The translations under genes and the position numbers were made by a program. DNA of 10,878 nucleotides from Phyllobacteriaceae bacterium (GTDB lineage: Bacteria; Pseudomonadota; Alphaproteobacteria; Rhizobiales; Rhizobiaceae), in contig JAHEGF010000088.1 in the NCBI GenBank assembly GCA_024645155.1, positions 1,592 to 12,469 of the forward strand, in the 5' to 3' direction. This document shows positions 1-7,384 of the stretch, in pieces (within the stretch, counting starts at the first letter, position 1; each line of letters begins with the position of its first letter). Below the pieces are notes generated by a model. That model made no database searches, was not told the origin of the DNA, and was given only the letters and a program-made list of their open reading frames with translations.

Positions 1-642
1 CGCGCTGAGCCGGCCCTCAGGCGAGAAAAGGATGTGGCCAAGGTCGCAGAAAAGGTCAATTGGTACTGTGTCGCCCGGTGCAATTCCGGCGCGGCGCAAA
101 CGCTTGTGACCCTTGCGTGCGATCATGGCAAAGCTGGAATGAAACATTGGCCTGTGGTCGACCCATTCCGGAAAATCGGTAACCGGCAATATCGCAAGAT
201 CAACCTCGTAGCGTTCCAATGTCGTAACGTAGTTGTCGGGAACCAGGTCGACGAGTTGCACCCTTACGCCTGGTGCAGCGGTAGCCAACCGGTCTGCCAG
301 GGTCGGCATGAGCATTTCGGCGAAAAAATCCGACCCGGAAATCTTAAATACATCGGTGCATCTGGCGGGATCGAAATCCGGCGGGCCGGACAGCACCGTC
401 TCCAGGCGATCGAGGATCTCGCGCAACGGGAGTTCCAGAGAGACTGCGAAATCGGTTGGTTTCAGACTGTGTCCATGGCGGATGAACAAGGGATCGTTGA
501 GTGCGGCGCGCAACCGGCCAAGAGCCGCCGACATGGCGGGCTGGGAAAGTCCGACACGGTGGCCCGCGCGAGTGACCGATCGCTCCGACAGAAGCGCATC
601 GAGAATTCGCAGCAGGTTGAGATCGAATGCTCTTAAATTCAT
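1..642 (-). CDS. LysR-type transcriptional regulator, partial (C-terminus beyond left edge)
   Basis: DNA-binding regulator of the LysR family, cytoplasmic. Reading leftward from ATG at 642, the frame stays open for 214 codons to the window edge, so the last part of the effector domain is missing. The N-terminus starts MNLRAFDLNLLRILDALL and is followed by a winged helix-turn-helix at about residues 21-44 (SVTRAGHRVGLSQPAMSAAL), the most conserved LysR segment. The effector-binding domain begins near residue 92. The opening DLNLL...LDALL resembles the NodD/MexT-like branch, but the inducer cannot be told from sequence. An ATG at 647 is out of frame and stops at once, so 642 is the start; no strong ribosome site precedes it. 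It diverges from the cupin gene across 97 bp, the classic LysR arrangement, so it likely controls the cupin operon and itself. The family call is firm; the target is inference. Confidence 0.93.
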   Translation of the reverse strand, partial: MNLRAFDLNLLRILDALLSERSVTRAGHRVGLSQPAMSAALGRLRAALNDPLFIRHGHSLKPTDFAVSLELPLREILDRLETVLSGPPDFDPARCTDVFKISGSDFFAEMLMPTLADRLATAAPGVRVQLVDLVPDNYVTTLERYEVDLAILPVTDFPEWVDHRPMFHSSFAMIARKGHKRLRRAGIAPGDTVPIDLFCDLGHILFSPEGRLSA

Positions 643-674
643 TTCATGGATGTATAGGATATAAACTATCGATT

Positions 675-688
675 TGAAATATGTTTCA
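675..688. promoter_or_regulatory. Inverted repeat TGAAA-N4-TTTCA, candidate LysR operator
   Basis: In the 97-bp divergent gap between the LysR gene and the cupin gene lies a perfect 5-bp inverted repeat, TGAAATATGTTTCA. LysR proteins usually bind a short dyad, often of T-N11-A form, near the regulator's own promoter, and this sits about 33 bp upstream of the LysR start. A second weak dyad, TTGATAACAA, lies at 709-718. The assignment as operator rests on position and symmetry only. Confidence 0.4.
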
Positions 689-739
689 TCACCAGTCACA
701 GTCAGCGTGTTGATAACAATCTGACTTTTCGGAGATATC

Positions 740-1192
740 ATGCACACAAACCCGCACCTGGACGGGGCCGTGGAATGGCTCGGCACGTCCTACAGAACCA
801 TCCTTTCAAAATCTGAAACGGCAGGCTCGATGTCTGTGGTGGACACCGTTTGCCCGGACGGGTCGGGACCGCCGCGTCATGTTCACAAACGGGAGGATGA
901 AACGTTCATCATGTTGAGCGGTGAATGCGAAATGTGGCTCGAAGGCAAAAGCTGGATTATCGGACCCGGAGACACCGCTTTCGTACCCCGTGGCAAGGAG
1001 CACACGTTTCGCGTGATCGGCGGGCGACCGAGCCGGCATCTCGTTATCCTGACCCCTGGCGGCTTCGAAGATTTTTTTGTCGAGATGGGTACAAACCAAT
1101 ACCGCATTCCCGAGGATATGGATAAAATCGTTTCCGCGGGCGCGCGCTTCAACCTGGATTTCACAGGACCGCCGCTCGGGGCGCAACAATAA
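740..1192 (+). CDS. Cupin-domain protein (single-domain, metal-binding type)
   Basis: A 150-residue single-domain cupin, cytoplasmic, with no signal peptide. Both cupin motifs are complete. Motif 1 has His47-x-His49, then Glu54 and Gly61 at the expected spacing. Motif 2 runs GDTAFVPRGKEHTF with His88. His47, His49, Glu54 and His88 form the usual 3-His/1-Glu metal site, so it should bind Fe, Mn or a similar metal. Small cupins of this group include dioxygenases, isomerases and ligand sensors; I cannot choose among them. The start is set by GGAG at 731-734, five bases before ATG. It is the first gene of a likely operon with the membrane protein 24 bp downstream, and is divergent from the LysR gene. 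A role in oxidising or sensing a small aromatic or quinone-like compound would fit, but that is speculation. Confidence 0.88.
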   Translation: MHTNPHLDGAVEWLGTSYRTILSKSETAGSMSVVDTVCPDGSGPPRHVHKREDETFIMLSGECEMWLEGKSWIIGPGDTAFVPRGKEHTFRVIGGRPSRHLVILTPGGFEDFFVEMGTNQYRIPEDMDKIVSAGARFNLDFTGPPLGAQQ

Positions 1193-1216
1193 TCATCATA
1201 AGGTAAGGGGTCTAAT

Positions 1217-1588
1217 ATGAGGGGAATATCATTCTGGTTTTTTGCCATGGGGACTATCTACGTCACTATTGGCATGTTGTGGGGAATTGAAATGTCAGTG
1301 AGCCAGGATCATTCCATGGCTCCCGCTCATGCCCATTTGAACCTAATTGGTTGGGTTACAATGGCACTGTTTGGGATCTACTATCACCTCGTTCCCGAAG
1401 CTGGCGAAAAAACTCTGGCGAAAGTCCATTTTGCAATTGCGACAGCCGGTTTGATTGTCATCGTTCCAGGTATCGTGATGGCACTGAACGGAACTGGTGA
1501 AGCGTTGGCCAAGGGCGGCTCGGTACTGACTGTTTTGTCGATGGCAATCTTTGTCTTCACCGTATTTCGCAACCGCGCCGCAGCCTAA
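1217..1588 (+). CDS. Small four-helix membrane protein resembling NorB/heme-copper oxidase subunit I helices
   Basis: A 123-residue inner-membrane protein with four predicted helices at about residues 3-25, 36-58, 70-90 and 99-118. Helix II reads AHLNLIGWVTMALFGIYYHL followed by VPEA. This matches the pattern H-x-N-L-x3-W...G-x2-YY-x-LVPE of helix II in nitric oxide reductase NorB, where the first His is a low-spin heme ligand; here that is His40. His32, His38 and His57 lie nearby. The protein is far too short for a full 12-helix subunit I and lacks the copper-site histidines and the helix X ligand, so it cannot be a complete oxidase. Similar stand-alone proteins are, as I recall, often labelled cytochrome-c oxidase-like in alphaproteobacteria. 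A ribosome site (AAGGTAAGGGG, 1200-1210) precedes the ATG. It follows the cupin gene by 24 bp and overlaps the opposing GMC gene by 4 bp at its end. Heme binding is inference. Confidence 0.78.
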   Translation: MRGISFWFFAMGTIYVTIGMLWGIEMSVSQDHSMAPAHAHLNLIGWVTMALFGIYYHLVPEAGEKTLAKVHFAIATAGLIVIVPGIVMALNGTGEALAKGGSVLTVLSMAIFVFTVFRNRAAA

Positions 1589-3201
1589 TTTGCAGAACGG
1601 ATCATATCGGCTGCCTTTTCGGCAATCATGATGGTCGGTGCATTGGTGTTGCCTCCTATGATATTGGGCATCACCGATGCATCGGCCACGCGCAGTCCTT
1701 CCACGCCGCGAACCCGCAGTTGCGGGTCAACCACTGCCATCGCGCCGGTACCCATTTTGCAGGTACCGACCGGGTGATAGACGGTGTCGGCGCGCGCACG
1801 AATATGGTGCATCAAATCGGAAGTGCCGGTCACGCCTTCCGTATAAAGCTCCCGAGCACGAAATTTGGCCAGCGCCGGAGCCTGCAGGATATCGCGCATG
1901 ATCCGGGTACCTTTCAAAAGGAGGTCGGCATCGCGTTCGTCGGTCAGAAATTGCGGATCGATGCGCGGCGGCGACAGCGGATCGGCGTTGTTCAATCCGA
2001 CCTCGCCGCGCGAATGGGGCCGCAACACGCATACATGGCATGAATAACCATAACCCAGATGCAGTTTGCGGGCATGGTCATCGACAATGCCCACGACGAA
2101 ATGCAATTGCAAATCAGGTCGCTCGAGCGCTGGATCGGATTTGATGAAAGCGCCGGCCTCGGCAAAGGGAGTGGCCAGCATGCTCTTGCCCGTCTTGCGC
2201 CACGCAAGGGCGGCTCTGACCAGATTAAAGGTGCCCGTCAGCCCGATACCGACCATGTCTGTTTCGCGCGATTTGTACGAAATGATGAAATCGATATGGT
2301 CCTGCAGGTTCTTGCCGACGCCGGGCAGGTCATGGACAACCGGGACTTGGTGGCGCTGCAGTTCCTCTGCCGGACCAATACCGGACAGCATCAGGAGTTG
2401 CGGTGAATTGAACGCGCCGCCGCACACGATGACCTCCCTTTTTGCCGAAACGGTCCGCAGTTTACCCTTGTGCAGATACCGCACACCAGTCGCTCGCTTG
2501 CCATCAAGTTCTATCCCGGCGGCGTGGGCATAGGTGATGATTGTCAGGTTTGGCCGGTCCATGACCGGATGCAAGTAGGCTGCGGCAGCCGAGCAGCGCT
2601 CGCCATTGCGTCCCGGATCATGGAACTGGGTGACCTGATAAGGTCCCGCACCTTCCTGTTCGGGGCCGTTGAAATCGTCATTTGAGCGGATTTGCATCTG
2701 TTCGGCCGCCTGGATGAAGGCCGATGATATAGGGCGCGGCGCCTGTTGCTCGGAAACATGAAGCGGCCCATCGGCTCCGTGAAACCTGCCCGCGCCGCGC
2801 TGGTTTCTTTCAGCCTTTTTGAAATAGGGCAGCACATCGTCGTATGCCCAGCCCTCGCAGCCAAGCCTTGCCCAGTCGTCGTAATCCAGGCGGTGTCCGC
2901 GGACATAGAGCATGGCATTGATCGCACTCGAACCTCCAAGCGTCTTGCCGCGAGGCTGGTACCCCTTGCGGCCGTTCAGACCGGACTGCGGGACGGTTTC
3001 ATATGCCCAGTTCTTGATTTTCGGCCTGCCGGGGAGCAGCGCTACGGTCGCCAATGGAGCCCGTATCAGGATACTGCGCCCTTCGTCGCCAGCTTCAAGC
3101 AGGCAAACACGCACATCGGCATCTTCGGAAAGACGGGACGCCAGCACAGAACCCGCCGAACCTCCACCAACGATGACGTAATCATAGGTCACGAGCGACA
3201 C
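1585..3201 (-). CDS. GMC-family FAD-dependent alcohol/choline dehydrogenase
   Basis: A 538-residue flavoprotein of the glucose-methanol-choline oxidoreductase family, full length for BetA/AlkJ-like members, probably cytoplasmic or membrane-associated. It oxidises an alcohol to an aldehyde using FAD. The Rossmann ADP-binding loop GGGSAG is at residues 12-17, with Glu36 for the ribose. GMC signature 1 is at about 83-102 (PRGKTLGGSSAINAMLYVRG) and signature 2 at about 261-277 (GGAFNSPQLLMLSGIGP). The active-site base is His476 in YHPVGTCKMG, and the partner Asn lies in GGNTNAPTIMIAEK (Asn518/Asn520). The start is GTG at 3201, fixed by AGGAGG at 3216-3211 nine bases upstream. It diverges from the P450 fusion gene, so it may oxidise alcohols made by that enzyme; choline or a long-chain alcohol are alternatives. 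BetA-specific neighbours (betB, betI) are absent, which argues against glycine betaine synthesis. Confidence 0.93.
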   Translation of the reverse strand: MSLVTYDYVIVGGGSAGSVLASRLSEDADVRVCLLEAGDEGRSILIRAPLATVALLPGRPKIKNWAYETVPQSGLNGRKGYQPRGKTLGGSSAINAMLYVRGHRLDYDDWARLGCEGWAYDDVLPYFKKAERNQRGAGRFHGADGPLHVSEQQAPRPISSAFIQAAEQMQIRSNDDFNGPEQEGAGPYQVTQFHDPGRNGERCSAAAAYLHPVMDRPNLTIITYAHAAGIELDGKRATGVRYLHKGKLRTVSAKREVIVCGGAFNSPQLLMLSGIGPAEELQRHQVPVVHDLPGVGKNLQDHIDFIISYKSRETDMVGIGLTGTFNLVRAALAWRKTGKSMLATPFAEAGAFIKSDPALERPDLQLHFVVGIVDDHARKLHLGYGYSCHVCVLRPHSRGEVGLNNADPLSPPRIDPQFLTDERDADLLLKGTRIMRDILQAPALAKFRARELYTEGVTGTSDLMHHIRARADTVYHPVGTCKMGTGAMAVVDPQLRVRGVEGLRVADASVMPNIIGGNTNAPTIMIAEKAADMIRSAN

Positions 3202-3462
3202 TTTCCGCTGCCTCCTGTTGCGATGAGAACACCGAAAGATATGGTGTGTCTACAAGTCGTTGGTTGAATACTCTTTCAGGCGATCGCGGGTCTGTACCGG
3301 TAGCAGTTCCGGCGATTTGGGCTTGCGGGTTCCGCAGCGTCATCTGCTGGTTAACGTGCGGAAGGTGCGAATACCTTTTCGATCCATCATTTTTCCGGTT
3401 TAATCCGTGGGAGGCCTTTCAGGTTTTTCCTCTCCTGCCGCCGGTCCTAAAAAGGGTATTTC
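3202..3462. promoter_or_regulatory. Divergent promoter region between GMC dehydrogenase and P450 fusion genes
   Basis: A 261-bp gap must hold the promoters of both divergent genes. It contains an 8-bp palindrome TACCGGTA at 3295-3302 (within CTG-TACCGGTA-G-CAG), another, GCGATCGC, at 3280-3287, and a small hairpin, GCAG-N6-CTGC, near 3335-3350. Ribosome sites lie at its two ends: AGGAGG (3211-3216, minus strand) and AAAGGG (3451-3456, plus strand, six bases before the P450 ATG). I see no convincing -35/-10 pair and no coding frame. In Bacillus megaterium the P450 BM3 gene is repressed by BM3R1 at a palindrome, but no regulator gene adjoins this P450 and I cannot match that site. Confidence 0.4.
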
Positions 3463-6400
3463 ATGACGCAGCAAACAGCCAACGAGCAAATTCCCAAACC
3501 ATCGGGCAAACCGGTTGTCGGCAACATGCTGACCGTTGACAGCGAAAAACCGCTGCAGAGCCTGATGGAGATTGCGCGCGAGCAGGGGCCGATCTTTCAG
3601 CTCGACATGATGGGGACGCCGCTGGTGATCGTTTCGGGCGCAAAACTCGTGCACGAATTGTGCGACGAAAGCCGGTTCGACAAGGCAGTGCGCGGTTCAT
3701 TGCGGCGCGTTCGCGCCATCGGCGGGGACGGGCTGTTCACCGGCGATACCCAGGAACCGAACTGGGCAAAGGCGCACAATATCCTGCTGCCGACTTTCGC
3801 GCAGCGCGCAATGGTCAACTACATGCCGATGATGCTCGACATTGCCGGCCAGTTGGTCATGAAGTGGGAACGCATGAACGCCGATGACGAGATCGATGTC
3901 GTTCACGACATGACCGCATTGGCACTGGATACGATCGGTGTATGCGGTTTTGACTACCGCTTCAATTCGTTTTACCGCCGCGATTACCATCCCTTCATCG
4001 ATGCGCTAACGCGCACGCTTGAAACCTGCATGATGCAGCGCGGCCTGCCGTTTGAAAGCGTGATGTTGCGCAAACGTCTTCAGCAGCTGAAGGACGATGT
4101 CACCTACATGAACGGACTCGTTGACGACATTATTCGCGAGCGCCGCCGTGGCGGTTCAGAAGGTCAGACCCAAAAGGACCTGCTCAATTACATGCTGGCT
4201 GGCGTCGACAAGGTCACCGGTGAAAGTCTGTCGGACGAAAATATTCGTTATCAGATCAACACGTTCCTTATTGCCGGCCACGAAACGACATCCGGACTGA
4301 TGTCGTTTGCGTTCTATTTCCTGCTCAACAGTCCAGGTGTGCTGGAAAAAGCCTACGAGGAAGTGGATCGCGTGCTGGGCAAGGATATTTCGGTCTTGCC
4401 GACCATCCAGCAGGTCAACCAGCTGGTCTATGTCCAGCAAATCCTGAAAGAAGCTCTTCGATTGTGGCCAACGGCGCCGGCATTCGGACTCTACCCCTAC
4501 GAAGACGAGATCATCGGCGGCCAATACAAGCTGAAGAAGAAGACATTCACCACCGTGCTGACCCTGATGCTGCACCGCGACAAATCGGTGTGGGGTGACA
4601 ATGCCGAGGTATTCGATCCGGACAATTTCACCCGCGAGGCAGAATCTGAACGGCCGTTCAATTCCTACAAACCTTTTGGCAACGGGCAGCGTGCCTGCAT
4701 CGGCCGGCAATTCGCGATGCAGGAGGCAACACTCGTCCTGGGCATGATCCTGCAGCGGTTCCAGCTGTTCGATCATATTGGCTACAAACTGAAAATCAAG
4801 GAGACCATGTCAATCAAGCCCGACGGGTTCAAGATGAAAGTCAGGCTCCGGCCGGACATTACCCGCAGCGCATTGGTGCCTGGCGCAACGGTTGCCGACA
4901 AGTCCGATTCACTTGTGAAGGTTGCGACCAGGCCAAGCCACGGAACACCACTTCTTGTACTTTACGGGTCCAATCTGGGTACGACGGAGGAATTTGCAGC
5001 CGATATCGCCAATGCTGCCGAACTGAACGGTTTTGAAACGACTATGGCAACGCTTGACGAATATGCCGGCAAGCTGCCGGAGAGCGGTGCAGTATTGATT
5101 GCCAGTCCATCCTATAACGGTGCACCGCCCGATAACGCCGTCCAGTTTGTCAAATGGCTGGGAAGTGCAAAGCAGGGCGCAGCCAGAGGCGTATCCTATG
5201 CTGTTTTTGGCAGCGGCAACCGGGACTGGGCATCGACATTCCAGGCCATACCCAGGTTGATTGACGAAAAACTGGAAGAACTGGGTGCAACGCGCATTTC
5301 ACCACGTGGTGAGGGCGATGCGCTTGACGATATCGATGGTCAGTTCCGTTCGTGGCTCAACACCTTGTGGCCGCAAGTCGTTGAAAAACTTGAACTTGAT
5401 ATCCAACTTTCAGGGTCCGACGAAATCGAACCGCTCTATGATGTGGAGGTTGTCGCGCCTGCGCCGCGGGCCCCGGGCGTCGATGATGCCTTCGAACCGG
5501 TGACGGTTTTGGAGAACCGCGAACTGCAAAATCGCGCGAAATCCGATCGCTCGACACGGCATATCGAGGTCCGGCTACCCGAGGGCATGCGCTACCGTCC
5601 GGGAGACCATTTGAGTGTACTGCCAATCAATAGCGACACCCTCGCCAATCGTGTGTTGTCGCGGTACGGCTTTGCCCCGGACACGCAGATCGTGGCGCAT
5701 GCAACAGCGGGCCGCCGTAGCCCGCATGGCCTGGACGGACCGGTCTCGGCGGGGCGGCTTGTCAAAACGATTATCGAATTGCAGGCGGTTGCAACACGCA
5801 AACAGGTGCAAACGCTTGCGCACCACACCCAGTGCCCGAAATCGAAACCTGAACTGGAGGCGCTTGCCGCTGAACCTGCAAACGGCAGGGACACCTATCG
5901 CAGCGAAATATTCCTAAAGCGCGTTTCGGTTCTGGATCTGCTGCAGCGCTTTCCGGCCTGCGAGTTGCCGTTCAACATTTTCCTCGAAATGATGCCGTCG
6001 CTGGCCCCGCGCTATTATTCGATATCCTCTGCTCCAAATAAAGAAACAAACGTTTGTTCAATTACGGCCGGGGTAGTCGAGGGCCCGGCGCGGTCAGGCA
6101 ATGGCACCTATCGCGGCGTCTGCACCAGCTATCTGGCAGGCCTGGAGCCCGGCAACACATTGCGCGGCACGATCAAGGAGACAAAAGCCGGGTTCCGCCT
6201 GCCAGATGACCCGGAAATTCCGGTGATCATGATCGGGCCTGGAACGGGATTGGCGCCGTTTCGCGGCTTTATCCAATACCGTGAAGGCCTTGCGAAGGAT
6301 GGCGCGACACTCGGGCCGGCGATGCTGTTTTTCGGTTGCCGTCATCCGGACCAGGATTTCATCTACCGCAACGAGTTGGAGGTGTGGGAGGATTCCGGCC

Positions 6401-6678
6401 TGTGTGAACTTCACATCGCGTTCTCCCGAACCGGCAAGAAAAAGACCTATGTGCAGGATCTGGTGCACAAGAACGGCAGCAAGATACTGAAACTGCTCGA
6501 CAAAGGCGCCCATATATATGTTTGCGGCGATGGCTCGCGCATGGAGCCCGACGTCAAGCATGCACTTGTCACGCTGCACAGCGAAGCAACCGGCAATGAC
6601 CCAGCGGAAAGTGAAATCTGGATGGAAGGGCTGATATCGTCAGGACGCTACAATCTTGATGTTTGGGCCGGTGGCTGA
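3463..6678 (+). CDS. Self-sufficient cytochrome P450-NADPH reductase fusion, CYP102 (P450 BM3) type
   Basis: A 1071-residue soluble fusion that hydroxylates a hydrophobic substrate with NADPH and O2. The heme domain (about 1-475) has I-helix AGHETT at 271-276, ExxR at Glu330/Arg333, and FGNGQRACIG with heme ligand Cys412, identical to BM3. The FMN domain (about 497-645) has the phosphate loop YGSNLGTTE (501-509) and ring-stacking Tyr551 and Trp589. The FAD/NADPH domain (about 680-1071) has RYYSIS at 850-855, the nucleotide loop GPGTGLAPFRG (925-935), SR at 988-989 with Lys994/Tyr996 for the NADPH 2'-phosphate, and terminal Trp1068. BM3 is 1049 residues, so this is complete. Phe92 matches BM3 Phe87, but BM3 Arg47 and Tyr51, which hold the fatty-acid carboxylate, are Thr52 and Ile56 here, so substrate choice may differ. 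It diverges from a GMC alcohol dehydrogenase. The family is certain; the substrate is not. Confidence 0.97.
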   Translation: MTQQTANEQIPKPSGKPVVGNMLTVDSEKPLQSLMEIAREQGPIFQLDMMGTPLVIVSGAKLVHELCDESRFDKAVRGSLRRVRAIGGDGLFTGDTQEPNWAKAHNILLPTFAQRAMVNYMPMMLDIAGQLVMKWERMNADDEIDVVHDMTALALDTIGVCGFDYRFNSFYRRDYHPFIDALTRTLETCMMQRGLPFESVMLRKRLQQLKDDVTYMNGLVDDIIRERRRGGSEGQTQKDLLNYMLAGVDKVTGESLSDENIRYQINTFLIAGHETTSGLMSFAFYFLLNSPGVLEKAYEEVDRVLGKDISVLPTIQQVNQLVYVQQILKEALRLWPTAPAFGLYPYEDEIIGGQYKLKKKTFTTVLTLMLHRDKSVWGDNAEVFDPDNFTREAESERPFNSYKPFGNGQRACIGRQFAMQEATLVLGMILQRFQLFDHIGYKLKIKETMSIKPDGFKMKVRLRPDITRSALVPGATVADKSDSLVKVATRPSHGTPLLVLYGSNLGTTEEFAADIANAAELNGFETTMATLDEYAGKLPESGAVLIASPSYNGAPPDNAVQFVKWLGSAKQGAARGVSYAVFGSGNRDWASTFQAIPRLIDEKLEELGATRISPRGEGDALDDIDGQFRSWLNTLWPQVVEKLELDIQLSGSDEIEPLYDVEVVAPAPRAPGVDDAFEPVTVLENRELQNRAKSDRSTRHIEVRLPEGMRYRPGDHLSVLPINSDTLANRVLSRYGFAPDTQIVAHATAGRRSPHGLDGPVSAGRLVKTIIELQAVATRKQVQTLAHHTQCPKSKPELEALAAEPANGRDTYRSEIFLKRVSVLDLLQRFPACELPFNIFLEMMPSLAPRYYSISSAPNKETNVCSITAGVVEGPARSGNGTYRGVCTSYLAGLEPGNTLRGTIKETKAGFRLPDDPEIPVIMIGPGTGLAPFRGFIQYREGLAKDGATLGPAMLFFGCRHPDQDFIYRNELEVWEDSGLCELHIAFSRTGKKKTYVQDLVHKNGSKILKLLDKGAHIYVCGDGSRMEPDVKHALVTLHSEATGNDPAESEIWMEGLISSGRYNLDVWAGG

Positions 6679-6747
6679 CTTCCTGATAGCATGACGGTCG
6701 CGTATCGGGCCGGGTCCTGCCAATGAATGAATGCCGGTGAAACAGAA

Positions 6748-6772
6748 AAGCCCGCGCTTTCGGCGCGGGCTT
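6748..6772 (-). terminator. Intrinsic terminator hairpin, mainly for the phasin gene, possibly bidirectional
   Basis: A perfect 10-bp stem, AAGCCCGCGC with GCGCGGGCTT, closes a 5-base loop. Read on the minus strand the stem runs into TTTTCTGTTT, a good U-tract, 25 bp past the phasin stop codon. On the plus strand it lies about 70 bp past the P450 fusion stop, but its T-run there is only two bases (TTCATGG). It therefore terminates the phasin transcript best and may also stop P450 transcription. Confidence 0.85.
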
Positions 6773-6797
6773 CATGGCATCGCAATTTGCGAGACGA

Positions 6798-7286
6798 TTA
6801 GGCGGCTTTCTGGGAATAAAGCTTGGATACTTCTTCCTGAACGGTCTTGGCGCCGTCGACAACTGTTTCACGTGCGCTTTCGGCTGCATCACGAACTCGG
6901 TCGTAGTTTGCGCGGGTGTTGTCCCGAACGAAGTCAACCTGCAACTGAACAGCCTCGTTGACTGTCTTTGCGCCGGCGATCTTCTCGACGGTGTTGAAGG
7001 TGTGCTCGAGGTTTGCATGGGTTGCGTCGATCAGGCCACGGATGAAACCTGCATAGCCGCTGACAAAAGCGCCTGCCAGTTTTTCGGCACCATCAGTTAC
7101 CTTGTAAGCGCCCTTCTGCAGGTCGCCTGCACGGTCCTTGCCAGAACCGGCGGTGCGCTTGACGAAATCACGAACGGAGGAAGGAACTTCCACCTGTTTC
7201 TGGACATTCTCGATGGCTTCCTTGACGGAGGCTACATAATCATTTGCTGCGGTTGCAGTCTTGGGAGTTTCGGTCTTCTTGGTCAT
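6798..7286 (-). CDS. Phasin family protein (PHA granule-associated)
   Basis: A 162-residue helical, lysine- and alanine-rich protein of the phasin family. Phasins coat polyhydroxyalkanoate granules, control granule size and may influence PHA enzymes. The conserved core is at about residues 108-133, NEAVQLQVDFVRDNTRANYD, embedded in long amphipathic helices. A hydrophobic patch at about 71-86 (AGAFVSGYAGFIRGLI) could face the granule. The tail is a likely coiled coil, and no signal peptide is seen. Two upstream in-frame ATGs (7304, 7298) exist, but GGAG at 7296-7293 sits six bases before the ATG at 7286 and decides the start. A strong terminator follows the gene, so it is probably transcribed alone from the promoter at 7356-7384. 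The tandem PhaR-like operator upstream predicts repression by PhaR until PHA accumulates. The symbol phaP would fit but is not forced by sequence. Family call firm. Confidence 0.93.
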   Translation of the reverse strand: MTKKTETPKTATAANDYVASVKEAIENVQKQVEVPSSVRDFVKRTAGSGKDRAGDLQKGAYKVTDGAEKLAGAFVSGYAGFIRGLIDATHANLEHTFNTVEKIAGAKTVNEAVQLQVDFVRDNTRANYDRVRDAAESARETVVDGAKTVQEEVSKLYSQKAA

Positions 7287-7323
7287 CTTGATCTCCATCC
7301 TCATAATGGGAGCTATGGTTGCG

Positions 7324-7346
7324 CCCCGTTCTTTCTAGACCCGGGG
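7324..7346 (-). other. Possible 5' UTR stem-loop of the phasin transcript
   Basis: CCCCG and CGGGG form a 5-bp GC stem around a 13-base loop. If transcription starts about 7 bases after the proposed -10 (near 7349), this hairpin lies at the very 5' end of the phasin message, where it could protect the RNA from decay. It has no U-tract and is not a terminator. Based on pairing only. Confidence 0.3.
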
Positions 7347-7355
7347 TGTCACAGC

Positions 7356-7384
7356 TATATGGGGATGTTTTTTGTGCATTGCAA
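7356..7384 (-). promoter_or_regulatory. Candidate phasin promoter (-35 TTGCAA, -10 CATATA)
   Basis: On the minus strand, TTGCAA (7384-7379) and CATATA (7361-7356) are separated by exactly 17 bp, fitting a housekeeping sigma-70 promoter for the phasin gene about 70 bp downstream. The -35 box overlaps the proximal PhaR-like half-site pair, so a bound repressor would block RNA polymerase. The -10 match is imperfect, hence moderate confidence. Confidence 0.5.

Noticed and set aside
34..636. Rightward 200-codon open frame
   Set aside because: It is antisense to the LysR gene, which shows a clear helix-turn-helix and family sequence. The frame has no family-like motifs or ribosome site.
3280..3302. 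GCGATCGC and TACCGGTA palindromes as a proven P450 operator
   Set aside because: Eight-base palindromes arise by chance in GC-rich DNA, and there is no adjacent regulator gene or second copy. Mentioned only as candidates in the divergent region.
4156..4776. Leftward 206-codon open frame inside the P450 heme domain
   Set aside because: Antisense to a stretch encoding the AGHETT, ExxR and Cys-ligand motifs. No recognisable protein or start signal.
6094..6579. Leftward 161-codon open frame inside the P450 reductase domain
   Set aside because: Antisense to the conserved FAD/NADPH-binding region; no ribosome site or family features.
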